From: Coemansia sp. RSA 922
Lineage: Eukaryota; Kickxellomycota; Kickxellomycetes; Kickxellales; Kickxellaceae
NCBI GenBank assembly: GCA_027577415.1
Contig: JANBQS010000466.1
Span: 1 to 17,298, forward strand
Length of the DNA stretch: 17,298 nt
Reading direction: 5' to 3'
Under the pieces are notes generated by a model. The model had not been told where the DNA came from and made no database searches. It saw only the letters and a program-made list of their open reading frames with translations. The translations under genes were made by a program, and so were the position numbers. Shown here one piece after another: positions 1-9,400 of this stretch. How positions within the stretch are numbered: the first letter of the stretch is position 1; each line of letters begins with the position of its first letter.

Positions 1-426
1 ACCAAACACTTTGCCTGCACGCTCCTCTTTCACAAAGCCTACACGAAGCGAGGTGCAGGCGCATGTATCCTCTCAATCACTCACTCACCAAACGCATTCA
101 TGACTATTATGCTCTACGACTTGTAGTTTATTATCTGCCACTAGGACGATGATCAGGCATTCGCTGTGGACAAACTAGCACCAGCCTGCGCTTCTTTAAC
201 ACACTACGCGTGCCACTTTTCGAGAGTACCGCCAAGGAAGAGACCTTGGCTGGTCGCATGACCCAGGCTACATGTATCCAGAGCCCTGCGCTGTCTCGGT
301 GAAAAGGCAATGACTACTGTAGAGTGCTACGACTGGCTGTTCGGGCTGGTGGTGCGCCTGAGGGAACTCCGCATTGATGCGACAATGGTATCTGAAGTAA
401 CCATCGTCCCTGTCAAAGGTGTGTAG
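1..426 (+). other. Possible 3' exons of an unidentified + strand gene
   Basis: Frame 1 of the + strand is unusually open here, with stops only at 124, 142, 259 and a last one at 424-426. The three open pieces are 1-123, 145-258 and 262-423. The last piece includes a stretch MTTVECYDWLFGLVV and would end at TAG 424-426. An AATAAA poly(A) signal follows at 469-474, about 43 bases after that stop. A plausible 3' splice site (CTACTGTAG, ending at 321) lies just before the last open piece, but I could not find a convincing matching donor. I recognise no domain. Alternatives are degenerate coding sequence (pseudogene) or chance openness in a promoter. The left edge of the window cuts off whatever lies upstream. 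Confidence 0.2.
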
Positions 427-540
427 CTAGAGCTTCTCAACGGATTTAGACGATGTGTACAAGTTGCTAATAAAAAAAGAAGGCAAAACAAAAATTATAT
501 CTAGACGAGCGTTATAGAAGAAATACAAATTTTAACGCGG

Positions 541-548
541 TGACGTAA
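541..548 (+). promoter_or_regulatory. ATF/CREB-like site TGACGTAA upstream of the RING gene
   Basis: TGACGTAA lies about 147 bases before the ATG at 695, in the 268-base gap after the possible gene end at 426. It matches the half-site bound by fungal bZIP factors of the ATF/CREB type. The DNA nearest the ATG is T-rich with an AT-rich stretch (TTATTATTTAAA at about 674-685). The match is short, so binding is only a possibility. Confidence 0.25.
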
Positions 549-694
549 TCCTACTACTTGTGCCCATACAGCTTAGGACTCAACCCCAAAAGCTCTTTCA
601 CCATCGTGATACTTGCGCACTCTGATCCATTGTCCATCTTGTACTTTACTTTATTTACTATTTCCCTTTTTTTTATTATTTAAACGCTACACGA

Positions 695-1648
695 ATGAGC
701 GAGCGTCGAGCAGGTAGTGGAAGTCCCGGCCCAGCTGGAGAAGACACCCGGGACAGCGACGGCCACTACGGCTTTGTTGACGATCGCTATTCATCATCTG
801 AACTAGGAGACCCAATACACAACGAAGTCAACTTTGACAGGTACTCTGATAGCGAAGACGAAGACGAAGATGAGGAGTTGACGGATAATGTATCAGACAA
901 CATTCCTAGTCTGTTCGGCTCCGAAAGTTCATTGACCGACCTAGACGACGAAGAGGACAACGAAGAGGACGCCTCAGAGGCGGGTCAGTTGGGAGAAGCG
1001 CCACGAGAATATATATTCGTAGATACACAGTACATGCCGCCCGAAGGCCCAGGAGAAGGACCGATTATTGTTGGAGATACTCAGTACATGCCTCCTATGG
1101 CTCAGGAAGAATACGGACCGATAGTCATCGGAGACACACAAATGCCAATGGCCTACGAAGAGAGCGGACCGATAGTCATTGGCGATACACAAATGCCCGA
1201 TAGCAGTGCTATTGAAATAGCGACATCGCCTATACGCGCCGTACATGACAGTGCTGGAATGGCAGCGGCTGGCGAGGGGTCTGTGCGTAGAGATCTCAAA
1301 CACAGGATGTCTAATGCCAGCGAAGACGAAACATCAAATGCTGCTGCGGATAACAAGAAACGAAAAGCTGACGATAATAGCGACAAGGTCGATGAGGGAA
1401 CCAAGTCTCCGGTACCACCTCCGCCGCCGACATTGCGGACGCGGACTCAGTTTAAGTGCGCGGTATGCTTAGAGACGCCCGATCCCGCGGTTTTTGTTCA
1501 TCCCTGTGGCCATGTCTTCTGCGAAGGGTGTGCACAGGGCGCAGTGCAAACTACCGGCAAGTGCCCAGTATGTCGACATGCCATGCGTGCTCGAAATATC
1601 CGCGTATTACAGTTCCGCATAGCTCCAATAGGTCGGACATCAAAGTAA
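695..1648 (+). CDS. RING-finger E3 ligase with tandem SIM-like repeats (STUbL-like, RNF4/Slx8 type)
   Basis: A single-exon 317-residue protein. The C terminus is a canonical C3HC4 RING finger with ligands C255, C258, C271, H273, C276, C279, C290 and C293, which places it among zinc-binding E3 ubiquitin ligases. The N-terminal half is strongly acidic (SDSEDEDEDEEL near 51-62, more around 82-93). Residues 106-168 carry four repeats with a core like PIVIGDTQ: a hydrophobic run followed by Asp. This is the pattern of SUMO-interacting motifs and recalls the tandem SIMs of RNF4. A basic NKKRKADD at 220-227 is a likely nuclear localisation signal, followed by a proline run at 240-245. By family analogy, the protein would ubiquitinate poly-SUMOylated nuclear proteins in DNA repair and SUMO turnover. 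The RING is secure; the SUMO-targeted role is inferred from the repeats. The gene converges on the dioxygenase gene, with 76 bases between stop codons. Confidence 0.85.
   Translation: MSERRAGSGSPGPAGEDTRDSDGHYGFVDDRYSSSELGDPIHNEVNFDRYSDSEDEDEDEELTDNVSDNIPSLFGSESSLTDLDDEEDNEEDASEAGQLGEAPREYIFVDTQYMPPEGPGEGPIIVGDTQYMPPMAQEEYGPIVIGDTQMPMAYEESGPIVIGDTQMPDSSAIEIATSPIRAVHDSAGMAAAGEGSVRRDLKHRMSNASEDETSNAAADNKKRKADDNSDKVDEGTKSPVPPPPPTLRTRTQFKCAVCLETPDPAVFVHPCGHVFCEGCAQGAVQTTGKCPVCRHAMRARNIRVLQFRIAPIGRTSK
1010..1198 (+). repeat. Four in-frame SIM-TQ repeats inside the RING gene
   Basis: Four coding repeats of 17-19 codons end in DTQ at residues 110, 128, 147 and 164. Their cores are YIFVDTQYMPP, PIIVGDTQYMPP, PIVIGDTQMP and PIVIGDTQMP. 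The last two differ mainly at synonymous third positions (ATC GGA GAC against ATT GGC GAT), so the peptide is conserved beyond the DNA. Each couples a SIM-like hydrophobic core to a TQ dipeptide. Confidence 0.8.
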
Positions 1649-1724
1649 AGGTACTTTGTTAGAAATTAGAATGTATTAGGGATGTGTGGCGACAATAGTC
1701 GGTTACTTATTTTTATGAAATGGG

Positions 1725-3713
1725 TTAAAGCTTGGTGTGAGCTGTTTCGTTTCGCACTTGCTTAAGGAATTGAATTGCGTCTGTACCACCGGTACCACGA
1801 ACCACCGAATTGTCGTTGATCTTACGAGCGAGTCGGCCTTTTTCTAGTGATGTCGAGGTACCAGCAGAAGCAGCAGCGACTGGACAACCACCGGTGGTAC
1901 TTTTTGACACCACATGTGATGAACCGGTATTTGTCTGTGGGTACATGGTTGGATCGGCAGGCAGCGAGTCGCCACCTAGACGTCCACCGCACGGCGGGTG
2001 AGCCGAAGCTTGTGTGAGCGCCTGGCTCTGTTCGGCACGCGGAATATAGTGATTAGACACGGGTGACGCTGGGCGCACAGTTATCGACGGTCCATTCTTG
2101 GCCTGCATGATAATATACCGCGTAACGATCATAATATGCTTATCTCTGAACGCCTTGAGCAATCCCACGCAATCATTATAGGCATGACGCAGAGCTACTC
2201 GTGGATCTGAGGCGTTGCCCATGTGCATCAGCGTATCGGGACACGAGAGCAAAACATACTCACGGATCCGACAAGTAGCGGCAAGGTCCTCCAGGAAACG
2301 CCGATGCCCGCTCGGCATGTAATCCCGCATACGTACCAGATACGAGTTGGCTGGTGGAGGCTCAGGAACGCCCTGCTCGCGAAGACGGTTCCGCGCCTCT
2401 GCTACAGTCGACTGCTTGCCGAGGTGGCCAGTTGGGAAGTGCTTAATACCCAGCGCTATATCAAATGCCTGAAGAAGCGGCGTCTGCGCTGCACTGCCGC
2501 CAGCATACTTGCGGAAGCGGCGGATCAGCGACTGCCAATTGTCCAGCGAAAACGTATCCGTGTCATCGACGCCCTCGTAGAGCACACCGTAGGGCAAACC
2601 AGCCTCGGCCATGTTTTCCCAGCCAGCTAGGAACTCACGGATCTTCCAGTAGAATACATAGGGGTCGCATCGCTCGTACATGCGCTCCAAGATGTGGTTA
2701 GCCTCGTTTAGTGACTGTGCAATTTCGTTGAGCGCATGTGTGACGAGCTCAGTGTTGTTGTTCTCGACGCCCGAAATGGCGCTAAGGATCGCGTTGAGAC
2801 CGCGAGCACCCTTGGCCTCAATCGCGGTGGTGATCAAGTAGAACCACGATTCGTCCATAGAGCCAGAGAATGTGTGTATAGTTCCCAGGTTATCAATGTT
2901 CATTAGATCCTCGGCGTTTTCGTCCAGTATTTGCCAATTCCAGTTGCAAACGGCAGCGCAGCAGATAACGGGGTTGAGTTGGAGATAGTCGGCGACTGTG
3001 ACCCATGGGATTGAAATAGACGCTGGCAGAAACTACAATCGACAGAATATATAGGAACAATATGGATTACACAGTTAGCAAAAATACCGGAAGAGGATCG
3101 ACTTTGTGATCAGCAGATAAGAGCCAAGTGTGAGTTGGTAACTTACTTCGGAAGCAGGCTCGGAGACGGCGCCATTGCGGCCCCACACAAAGGCGTGGGC
3201 CATAAAGCCAAGAATTGTAAAAGCGCGCTGGTACTCCGCCTCGGTCGTCAGCTTGCTAGTGTCAAGGACAGGCATCTACAGTAAGAATAAAAACCGAGCA
3301 TTCATGCAACACGTGCTTAGCATTAACAACAAGCATCATAATCGGTCTGCGTATAAGTAGCGGACAATTTGGATGAACTATAAAGCGAGGTAGATCTTCT
3401 CCCCCTCTCATGTGCCTATCGCGTTATCACTGTGCCTCCGTTCCCCCCCCCAAACGCAGTTGGAAGTGAGCTGATATGACGGAAAAGCTTTGATAAGAAA
3501 GAAGTAGGCCAGAGTTTGAGTCATTTCGCTTACCTTGCGAACCAGCGGCCGGATGTGGTGAGCCAGCAAGTACTGGTTGAATCTGTCCATTATCTGCTCC
3601 CAAGGCTCATAGTAGGGATCGAGCAAGCGCTTCAATGGCGGCTTTGTCGGCAGAAACCCATTGGTAGGGCTGATATCGTAGTCCTCGAGCCTGAGAGGGG
3701 CGTATGTCATCAT
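1725..3713 (-). CDS. IDO: Indoleamine 2,3-dioxygenase (tryptophan to N-formylkynurenine), three exons
   Basis: Haem dioxygenase that opens the indole ring of tryptophan, the first step of the kynurenine route to NAD in the cytosol. Exons read 3713-3534, 3275-3147 and 3032-1725, all joined in phase 0. Introns are GTAAGC..TAG (258 bp) and GTAAGT..TAG (114 bp). The product is 538 residues. The start is ATG ATG at 3713/3710; upstream extension would need a non-ATG codon. Recognisable features in order are the N-terminal LEDYDISPTNGFLP, AFVWG in exon 2, YAGGSAAQ near 279, RDYMPSGHRRFL, the helix AFRDKHIMIVTRYI with the expected proximal haem ligand His402, and the conserved GTGGT loop (516-520) followed by FLKQVRNET. 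It is longer than the human enzyme because about 100 low-complexity Pro/Ser/Thr/Gly residues (about 414-512) sit before GTGGT. Family assignment is firm. Note that the first in-frame ATG within exon 3 (2903) would give only a partial enzyme. Confidence 0.93.
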
Positions 3714-4512
3714 TTTATTCTCTGACAGAAGATGCAAAAATAAAAGAGAATAAGAAAGAAAAAGAAAAAGAAAGAAAAATAGATATTAATCGTGAGAGAC
3801 AAGAGAAGAAAGGGAAGGCGAGAACGCCTGTTTGATCGGGCCTGGTTGTGTTCATAAATGCGCGGAACGGCCCTTGTACAAACCTCCTCCTCCCCACCAG
3901 CTCTTTCAGCGAATGGGGCGGAGCGGAGATTGTTGTCGGCCGCGACTATGCAAATGCTATTTATGCTACAATACCCAACAACAAGGGAAGGGCTTTCATT
4001 ATTACTTCGCCACTATCTATGCACCGCATACGACTTGTCTATAAAAAAAACAGCTTAACAAAATTTAAGGAAAGGGGAGGGATAGCCGTGGGAAATTTCT
4101 GGGCAGATGCGCCTCGAAAAAAAAGACCCTGGCTTATGCATACAGACATGTCTTCACAATGACCGACTAGAGAGGACAAAGTTCAGAGACTTGCTGGCTA
4201 TCGCGAGTCAGCTGAAGCCAAGAGCTGAAACAATGAGTTCATACCTTGAGTGACACCCCCAATATGTGCAACATTCAGTCAGCAGCACCCACCCCCAACA
4301 AGTCTCTCCCGCATGTCAGCAGTGATTATGATGATGTTGCAATATCTACGTCACTTGGGCTGGATACACACACCAACTACGAATATAACACAGCACTTCA
4401 AAGTACAAAAAGAATATATGTTGATAAATAATGAAGAAAAAAGATGTGTCAGAAAAGATATTTAACCCAAGTGCTCGGTAACTCATGCAGCTTATACACG
4501 AGTAATACAGGT
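3714..4512. other. Intergenic: dioxygenase promoter side and Ras gene 3' side
   Basis: About 800 bases between the dioxygenase start and the Ras stop. On the minus strand, the 100 bases upstream of the dioxygenase ATG are strongly C/T-rich (complement of 3737-3830), as is common upstream of fungal start codons. TACGTCA at 4348-4354 is an ATF/CREB-like site on the minus strand. AGACATGTCT at 4144-4153 is a perfect 10-base palindrome. Short open frames here (for example 3848-4162 +) show no domain, and I do not call them genes. No tRNA boxes were seen. Confidence 0.5.
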
Positions 4513-5746
4513 TTATAGAATTGGGCATGCATGGGCCTGCCACTGCTTGCGACGCTTAGGCATCGGTAGAGCCTTATTGACGTTCGCTGATTTTTGAAGT
4601 TTCTGGATATCAGTTCCATATCCGACCAGTCTGATAACAGGTCTTTCGTCCTCGGTTCTAGTCGGGGGAACTGTATCCACGTTGGTTTTGCGCTTGGGCG
4701 GATGCATGCTATTGCCGCGGATGCTTCGCCGTCTATCCGGCATCTGGCTAGCAGCCCTCGTATTTCTCCGTTTGCTATCGCGTTTTGTCACAGCCGCCGT
4801 GTGCCGGCGGGTAGTAGCCGGGCTAGGAGCGCGATACTCGTCAGACATAGCATAGTAGCTGTCAATAATATCGCTTGCATTATTAACAGCAACTGGAGGC
4901 GGAGGTGGCGGTGTTACTTTCCTCGTGGGTAACCAGGACTTGGTGCTAGACCCGCTATTGGTCTTGGGCTTTACTTCGGGCTTGACAGTATCGCGCTTGG
5001 ACGACTGCATCGATGCTCCACTTTCCTGCGAAGTCGCTGACCCAGTCCCCGAAGTCCTTGCTTGTTTCCCGTAGAATTTGATACGTCTCACACTCTGTAT
5101 AAACATATCATCCACGTTGATCCGCCTTTTAGCACTAGTCTCGTAAAAACCCGACCTCATTCTCCTTGCTGTCTTTTCTCCATCCAACGTAGAAACAGTC
5201 CGCATCTCTTCCAAATCACATTTGTTGCCAACCAAGACTATAGCCACCTTTTCAGAATCTTTGACGCGCCGCACATGTTCGGCAATTTTCTCGGCTTCTA
5301 TAAGAGAGCTCGCAGCTGTGACGCTGTATACGATTATAAAACCGTGTCCACTGCGAATATGGTAATCGCGCATAGCAGCGTATTCTTCTTGGCCAGCGGT
5401 ATCTAGGATATCTAGGACGCAAATATCGCCATCGATCTGGCATTGTTTTCTGTAACTGTCTTCAATAGTTGGATCGTACTCATGGCTAAACTCGCCATTT
5501 ATAAACCTCGTTGTGAGCATTGATTTGCCGACTCCTACAAACATGGACATAAAGAAAGCCAATTTGTCTTTTAAAGATTAGTCGACCGTCATTGTATAAA
5601 GAGAAAGGACAATGTTTGTCTTTGTAAAAAAAAAAGTGTGTGCGAAAATGTGACCACCCTTTTGCTGTTCAGAGTGGACAGAGATAATACGTACCGCCAG
5701 TGCCCAGCATCACAACCTTGTACTCAGGTATTAGCATGCTTTTCAT
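4513..5746 (-). CDS. Ras/Rap-family small GTPase with long basic tail and CPIL prenylation box
   Basis: A membrane-anchored GTP switch. Exon 1 is 5746-5695 and exon 2 is 5534-4513; the 160-bp intron (GTACGT..TAG) falls in phase 1 inside the P-loop. The joined product has 357 residues. G motifs are complete: GTGGVGKS (15-22, with glycines at the Ras 12/13 positions), the effector loop YDPTIEDSYRKQ, DTAGQEEY with Gln66 at the Ras Gln61 position, NKCD (121-124) and ETSAK (149-153). After the G domain (to about 173) comes a tail of about 180 residues rich in Ser, Pro and Arg/Lys, with six prolines at 226-231. It ends KRRKQWQAHACPIL. CPIL is a CaaX box whose final Leu predicts geranylgeranylation, and the nearby KRRK would aid plasma-membrane binding. 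A long basic tail plus CaaX-Leu recalls yeast Rsr1/Bud1, but the switch II sequence is Ras-like. In-frame ATGs exist at 5746 and 5737, preceded by a stop. Confidence 0.9.
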
Positions 5747-6080
5747 GTTTACGAGTGTATGCTAGTAGATATGCGTGTGTAAGAGAGTCCGGATCCGATG
5801 ATCTGAATAAAAAAAATAATAATCGTATGCGCAATACAAAACAATATAGAGCAAAACAAAAAAGATAGTACTAGGGAGACATCAAATTGGATCCAAAAAT
5901 TGAAAGGAAAAATAAGAGGGGCGGGGGCAACTAACTATTTATAAAAAAGCCAAAGACCACGTTCGCGTAGCAAACAGCGTCTCCGTCTCTACTTGGCAAA
6001 GCTATTGTAAAGGGGAACGATTAGAAAAAAATGGGGTGAGGTCTCAAAGAAGTACAAAAAAATAAGGAGGATCAAAAGAA

Positions 6081-6129
6081 CTCTTAGTATTAAGCCAATG
6101 GCCAAGAAAAAAGTACTTTATACTAAGAG
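6081..6129. repeat. 10-bp perfect inverted repeat
   Basis: CTCTTAGTAT at 6081-6090 is the exact reverse complement of ATACTAAGAG at 6120-6129, separated by 29 bases. It abuts the next hairpin, so the right arm can pair with either partner. Confidence 0.7.
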
Positions 6130-6130
6130 A

Positions 6131-6155
6131 GGTGGGTCATACCACCCACCTTTTT
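6131..6155 (+). terminator. Hairpin followed by T5 (terminator-like)
   Basis: GGTGGGT (6131-6137), a six-base loop, and ACCCACC (6144-6150) form a strong 7-bp stem, followed directly by TTTTT (6151-6155). With G-T wobbles the stem can extend to 12 bp using AGAGA at 6126-6130. In the + direction this resembles a factor-independent or Pol III-type stop. Which transcript it would end is unknown. Confidence 0.4.
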
Positions 6156-6351
6156 AATTCTCATTTAAAAGAAAAAAGTGCTACATGGATGATAGCCAAG
6201 TTGTACACGTTAGCCCTATTCCCTTCTCCGACTGGACCAAAATAAAATAACACATTTTTCTTTCATGAAAGACAAGCACATGAGTCTTTACAGATGGGTT
6301 CTTTAGCCAAGTGCCAGAGGACCATTTGTCTTAAAATAGACCAACTTTCTT

Positions 6352-6357
6352 TTTATT
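6352..6357 (-). terminator. Poly(A) signal AATAAA of the LRR gene
   Basis: TTTATT on the + strand reads AATAAA on the minus strand, about 77 bases beyond the LRR gene stop at 6434. It is the only exact match I found in a suitable position. Confidence 0.5.
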
Positions 6358-6433
6358 TGAACAGAAGCATCCAACGTCTCACACGTGTCATTGATAGAAC
6401 GTGTCTTTTGTGCACAAAAAAATAGCCATTTGT

Positions 6434-9400
6434 CTAATGACGGCCAACCTTGATCCCATCGAGCTCTTCCAACCGAGGAAACAAGGCCGCAGCCAGGTTC
6501 CAATAATTCTCGCGACGTTGTATCAACCTACTTTGCCTAGTGAGCTTCAGACTAGCCAGGTGGGCCTGATCCTGTCTAATCCAAGACTCCTCGTCAAAGC
6601 GACCCGCCGAAGCGCCAACACCCGATATTGGCGAGACATTAGGCAAGCCCGAGTCACCCATGACACTGGTAGACGGAATCTGCGGGGACAATACGCTATC
6701 CAAAGCAGAGGCAGACATCGTTGCCGGTGGTGGGGCATAGAGCTCGATAGTACACCGGTTAAACCGAAAGTCCAGACGCTTGAGACGCCTGAGCCCAGCC
6801 ATACGTCTAAGCACTGCACACTCCTCAGCAGGTTGTGGTCCGTTGGCGGCATTCTGGTCGGGAAAGGTTTCAACACCATCGGACGTCCATTTGGCGATAG
6901 CTGGCGTAACTGGAGTCAGGTTCCCAGTATCGTGCGGCGTCGTGGAAAGCAGGCCGAATCCGATTGCTCGACATTTGAGCACTTCTAGCGAAGAGGAGAG
7001 TTGCAGGACGGGCGTCAAGTCGACTAACTCCAGGTTGTTGCTTATGTCGAGCAGACGCAGCTGTGGAAGCGCAGCACCCATGTTCGACGGCAACTGGGTA
7101 AGCCCAGCATTGCACAGCACCAGCTGCAACAGGTTATTGAGGGACGGTAATACGCGCGGCAGTACCATCTGTGTATCCGGAGCATAGAGGTTCTTCAAAT
7201 GACTCAGGCACGAGAAATCGAGTGCTAGCGACGGCTGCAACGCGTTGCCACGCAGCGACAGATTGAAGACCGATGGCCAGACACCCTCGCCAGTAGATTG
7301 TGCCAGCTGGCGGATATTGCAAATATCCAGGTACAAAGTCTTGAGACCAGGAAACTTGGTCTTCCACAGAGTCATGTCTATTACGCCACCGCTTTTGCGC
7401 ACCAAGAGCGGGTTCTCGGACAACCGTAGTTCGCGTAGAGACTCGGCGGGCGATCCATGGACCTCGACTTTTTCCAAATCGTTCTTGACGAAATTAGCCT
7501 TTGCCAAATACGTGAAATCTGCGATACTCGCCGGCACAACGCGCAGCCGATTGTTAAATACATCCAGGGTAGCCAGCATAGGAGCCTCAGCGGCATCAAG
7601 GTCGAAATCAGTCACAATATTGTCTCGCAGACCCAGATATGCGAGTCGCCGACATCCACGCAGCCCGCTCAAGGAGTGTATGCGGTTGCGAGTAAGCTCT
7701 AGCGTACGCAGATGGCGGAGACCGGAGAACACGGCGATATCAGAGATCTCGTTAGCACTGAGATCAATTTCCTCCAAATGCGGCAACTCGCGAGCAAACG
7801 AAAAGCGCACTGGGTCAGCAGCACTGAATCGGATCCAGTTAGAAGGCGCACGGAGGCTGACTAGACCGGGCGGTAGACCATGTAGGCCCTGGAGCTTATT
7901 TCCAGCCAAGCAGATAGCCTCCAAGCGCGATGTGATCTGTGCGAGACCCGCTAGGGAGCGGATACCGGAGCGCGAAAGATCCAATGTCGTGTATGCTTCT
8001 GGCGATGTGGCGGGCGTTACAAGACGCTGGACTATAGATCCTAGTGCATCGTCTTCGATGGGTCTTCGGTGGGCTGGCGATTCGGCTGACCGCCGTTCGG
8101 ACATCTCACGCACAATCTTGCGCTGGTTCTCAACTGGCGATATCAGACCCATGCCGTAGGAGGCAGCGGGAGGTGGTCTGCGAGCAGCAGTTGGCAAGGG
8201 CTGTGGGAATGGCGAGGTATGGAGAGAGATCGACGAGCGACTGGATGACAGACCACGCTGCTCAGCGACCGCTGCCTGACTGATGGCGGGTGACCCGGGA
8301 CGCATAGGCGTGTATTCGCTTATATGCACCCATTCGCCAGCAGCCTTGTCGAGCACCATATCGCCGACACGTTCAGGCAACGGCATATTAAAGTCCTTTG
8401 GAGTCAGTAGCTGCGCGTTGCCATCGCTAGCCTTCCTCGTTTGCGTTGGCGGCGGATGATCGACCGAGCGCCGCATACTGCCGAATTTGGATGCTGACAT
8501 GGGTCGAGTAATACCCCGCGGCGGAGCCATCCGTGGGCTGCCCTGATGCGACGGCGGGTGATGGCTCGCCTGGGCTTGGTCGTCATGGGTGGCGGCGGCA
8601 GGCGACCAGTAAGCGCGCAATCTATTATCGCCAGGCAACATCGTAATGTCATCGGCTGAGTGCATCGCAACATGGTACTCTGGCGTGTTGTTGGAGGATC
8701 CAGGACGTGGCATCATAGACTGTGGCCGGTGCGAGCTGGGAATAGGAATGTGCATGTCAAAGGGCGTGGTGGGCTGAGACTTGCGCGCCACCTTATCCAG
8801 CACCTCGTGTCTCAAGGACAAGTCTGCCGCTTGGTGGCGTGGACCCACAGCCGAATGCACCTGCAATGGCTGGCCGCCATAGTCGCCCGCGTCATACATA
8901 GTCAAGGGCCGATTACTTCCACGCCCATCGCCTGCGGGCGCAGACAAGCCCCAGGCAGCCGTGTCGTGGATACGCAGACTCTGGGGTATACCGTCTCTTG
9001 CATAATGTTCGTTGAGCGCAGTGCGCCGCTGGCCAGCGCCCGACGATGACGCCAGAGACATACGCGACGCCGAGCGCAAGTGCGGCGAGCTGGGGATCGG
9101 CGGCAACCGACGTACGCCCTCAGTCCGTGCGGGAGGCACATATTGCGCGTATCCTTGCTGATCGTCGTGCCCACTGCCCTGCGACGTCACAGTGTCTGGT
9201 GGAGACGCACAAGTCACAGGACCGCTTGCTGGGTCTGTGGGGTTGCTGCCATGCGACAAAAGCAGTTTGAGCGTGTCGCCTGCTCCGCCTTCCAACGAGG
9301 CGTCGTCGCCGTCGCCGTGCCAGAGCATCCCCATTATCGACGCTCGCGTGTCGCCGCTGTCGGTCATCGATGGGTTGCGCTGGAACATCCGCTCAATCGA

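Larger units (their letters stand above)
5747..6433. other. Intergenic: Ras promoter side and LRR gene 3' side, with inverted repeats
   Basis: No credible protein gene. On the minus strand it holds the 3' region of the LRR gene, with a poly(A) signal at 6357-6352, and the upstream region of the Ras gene. On the plus strand there is a TATA-like TATAAAAAA at 5940-5948 downstream of a G-rich patch (GGGGCGGGGGC near 5919-5929). There is also a TGGCAAAGC (5994-6002) resembling a Pol III A box, two adjacent inverted repeats and a T5 run ending at 6155. CTTTCATGAAAG (6260-6271) is a perfect 12-base palindrome containing TTCATGAA, a partial heat-shock-element pattern. Confidence 0.5.

Noticed and set aside
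3848..4162. Possible small gene upstream of the dioxygenase
   Set aside because: 104 codons with no domain, no supporting promoter pattern, and several overlapping frames of similar length, as expected by chance.
4326..4336. ATGATGA, a box C-like sequence suggesting a C/D snoRNA
   Set aside because: No CTGA box D at a suitable distance and no terminal stem.
6401..6988. 195-codon + strand open frame
   Set aside because: It overlaps the 3' part of the LRR gene in antisense and has no recognisable motif.
7245..8159. 304-codon + strand open frame
   Set aside because: It lies antisense to the leucine-rich-repeat coding region and shows no domain; long antisense frames are common opposite repetitive Leu/Arg-rich coding DNA.
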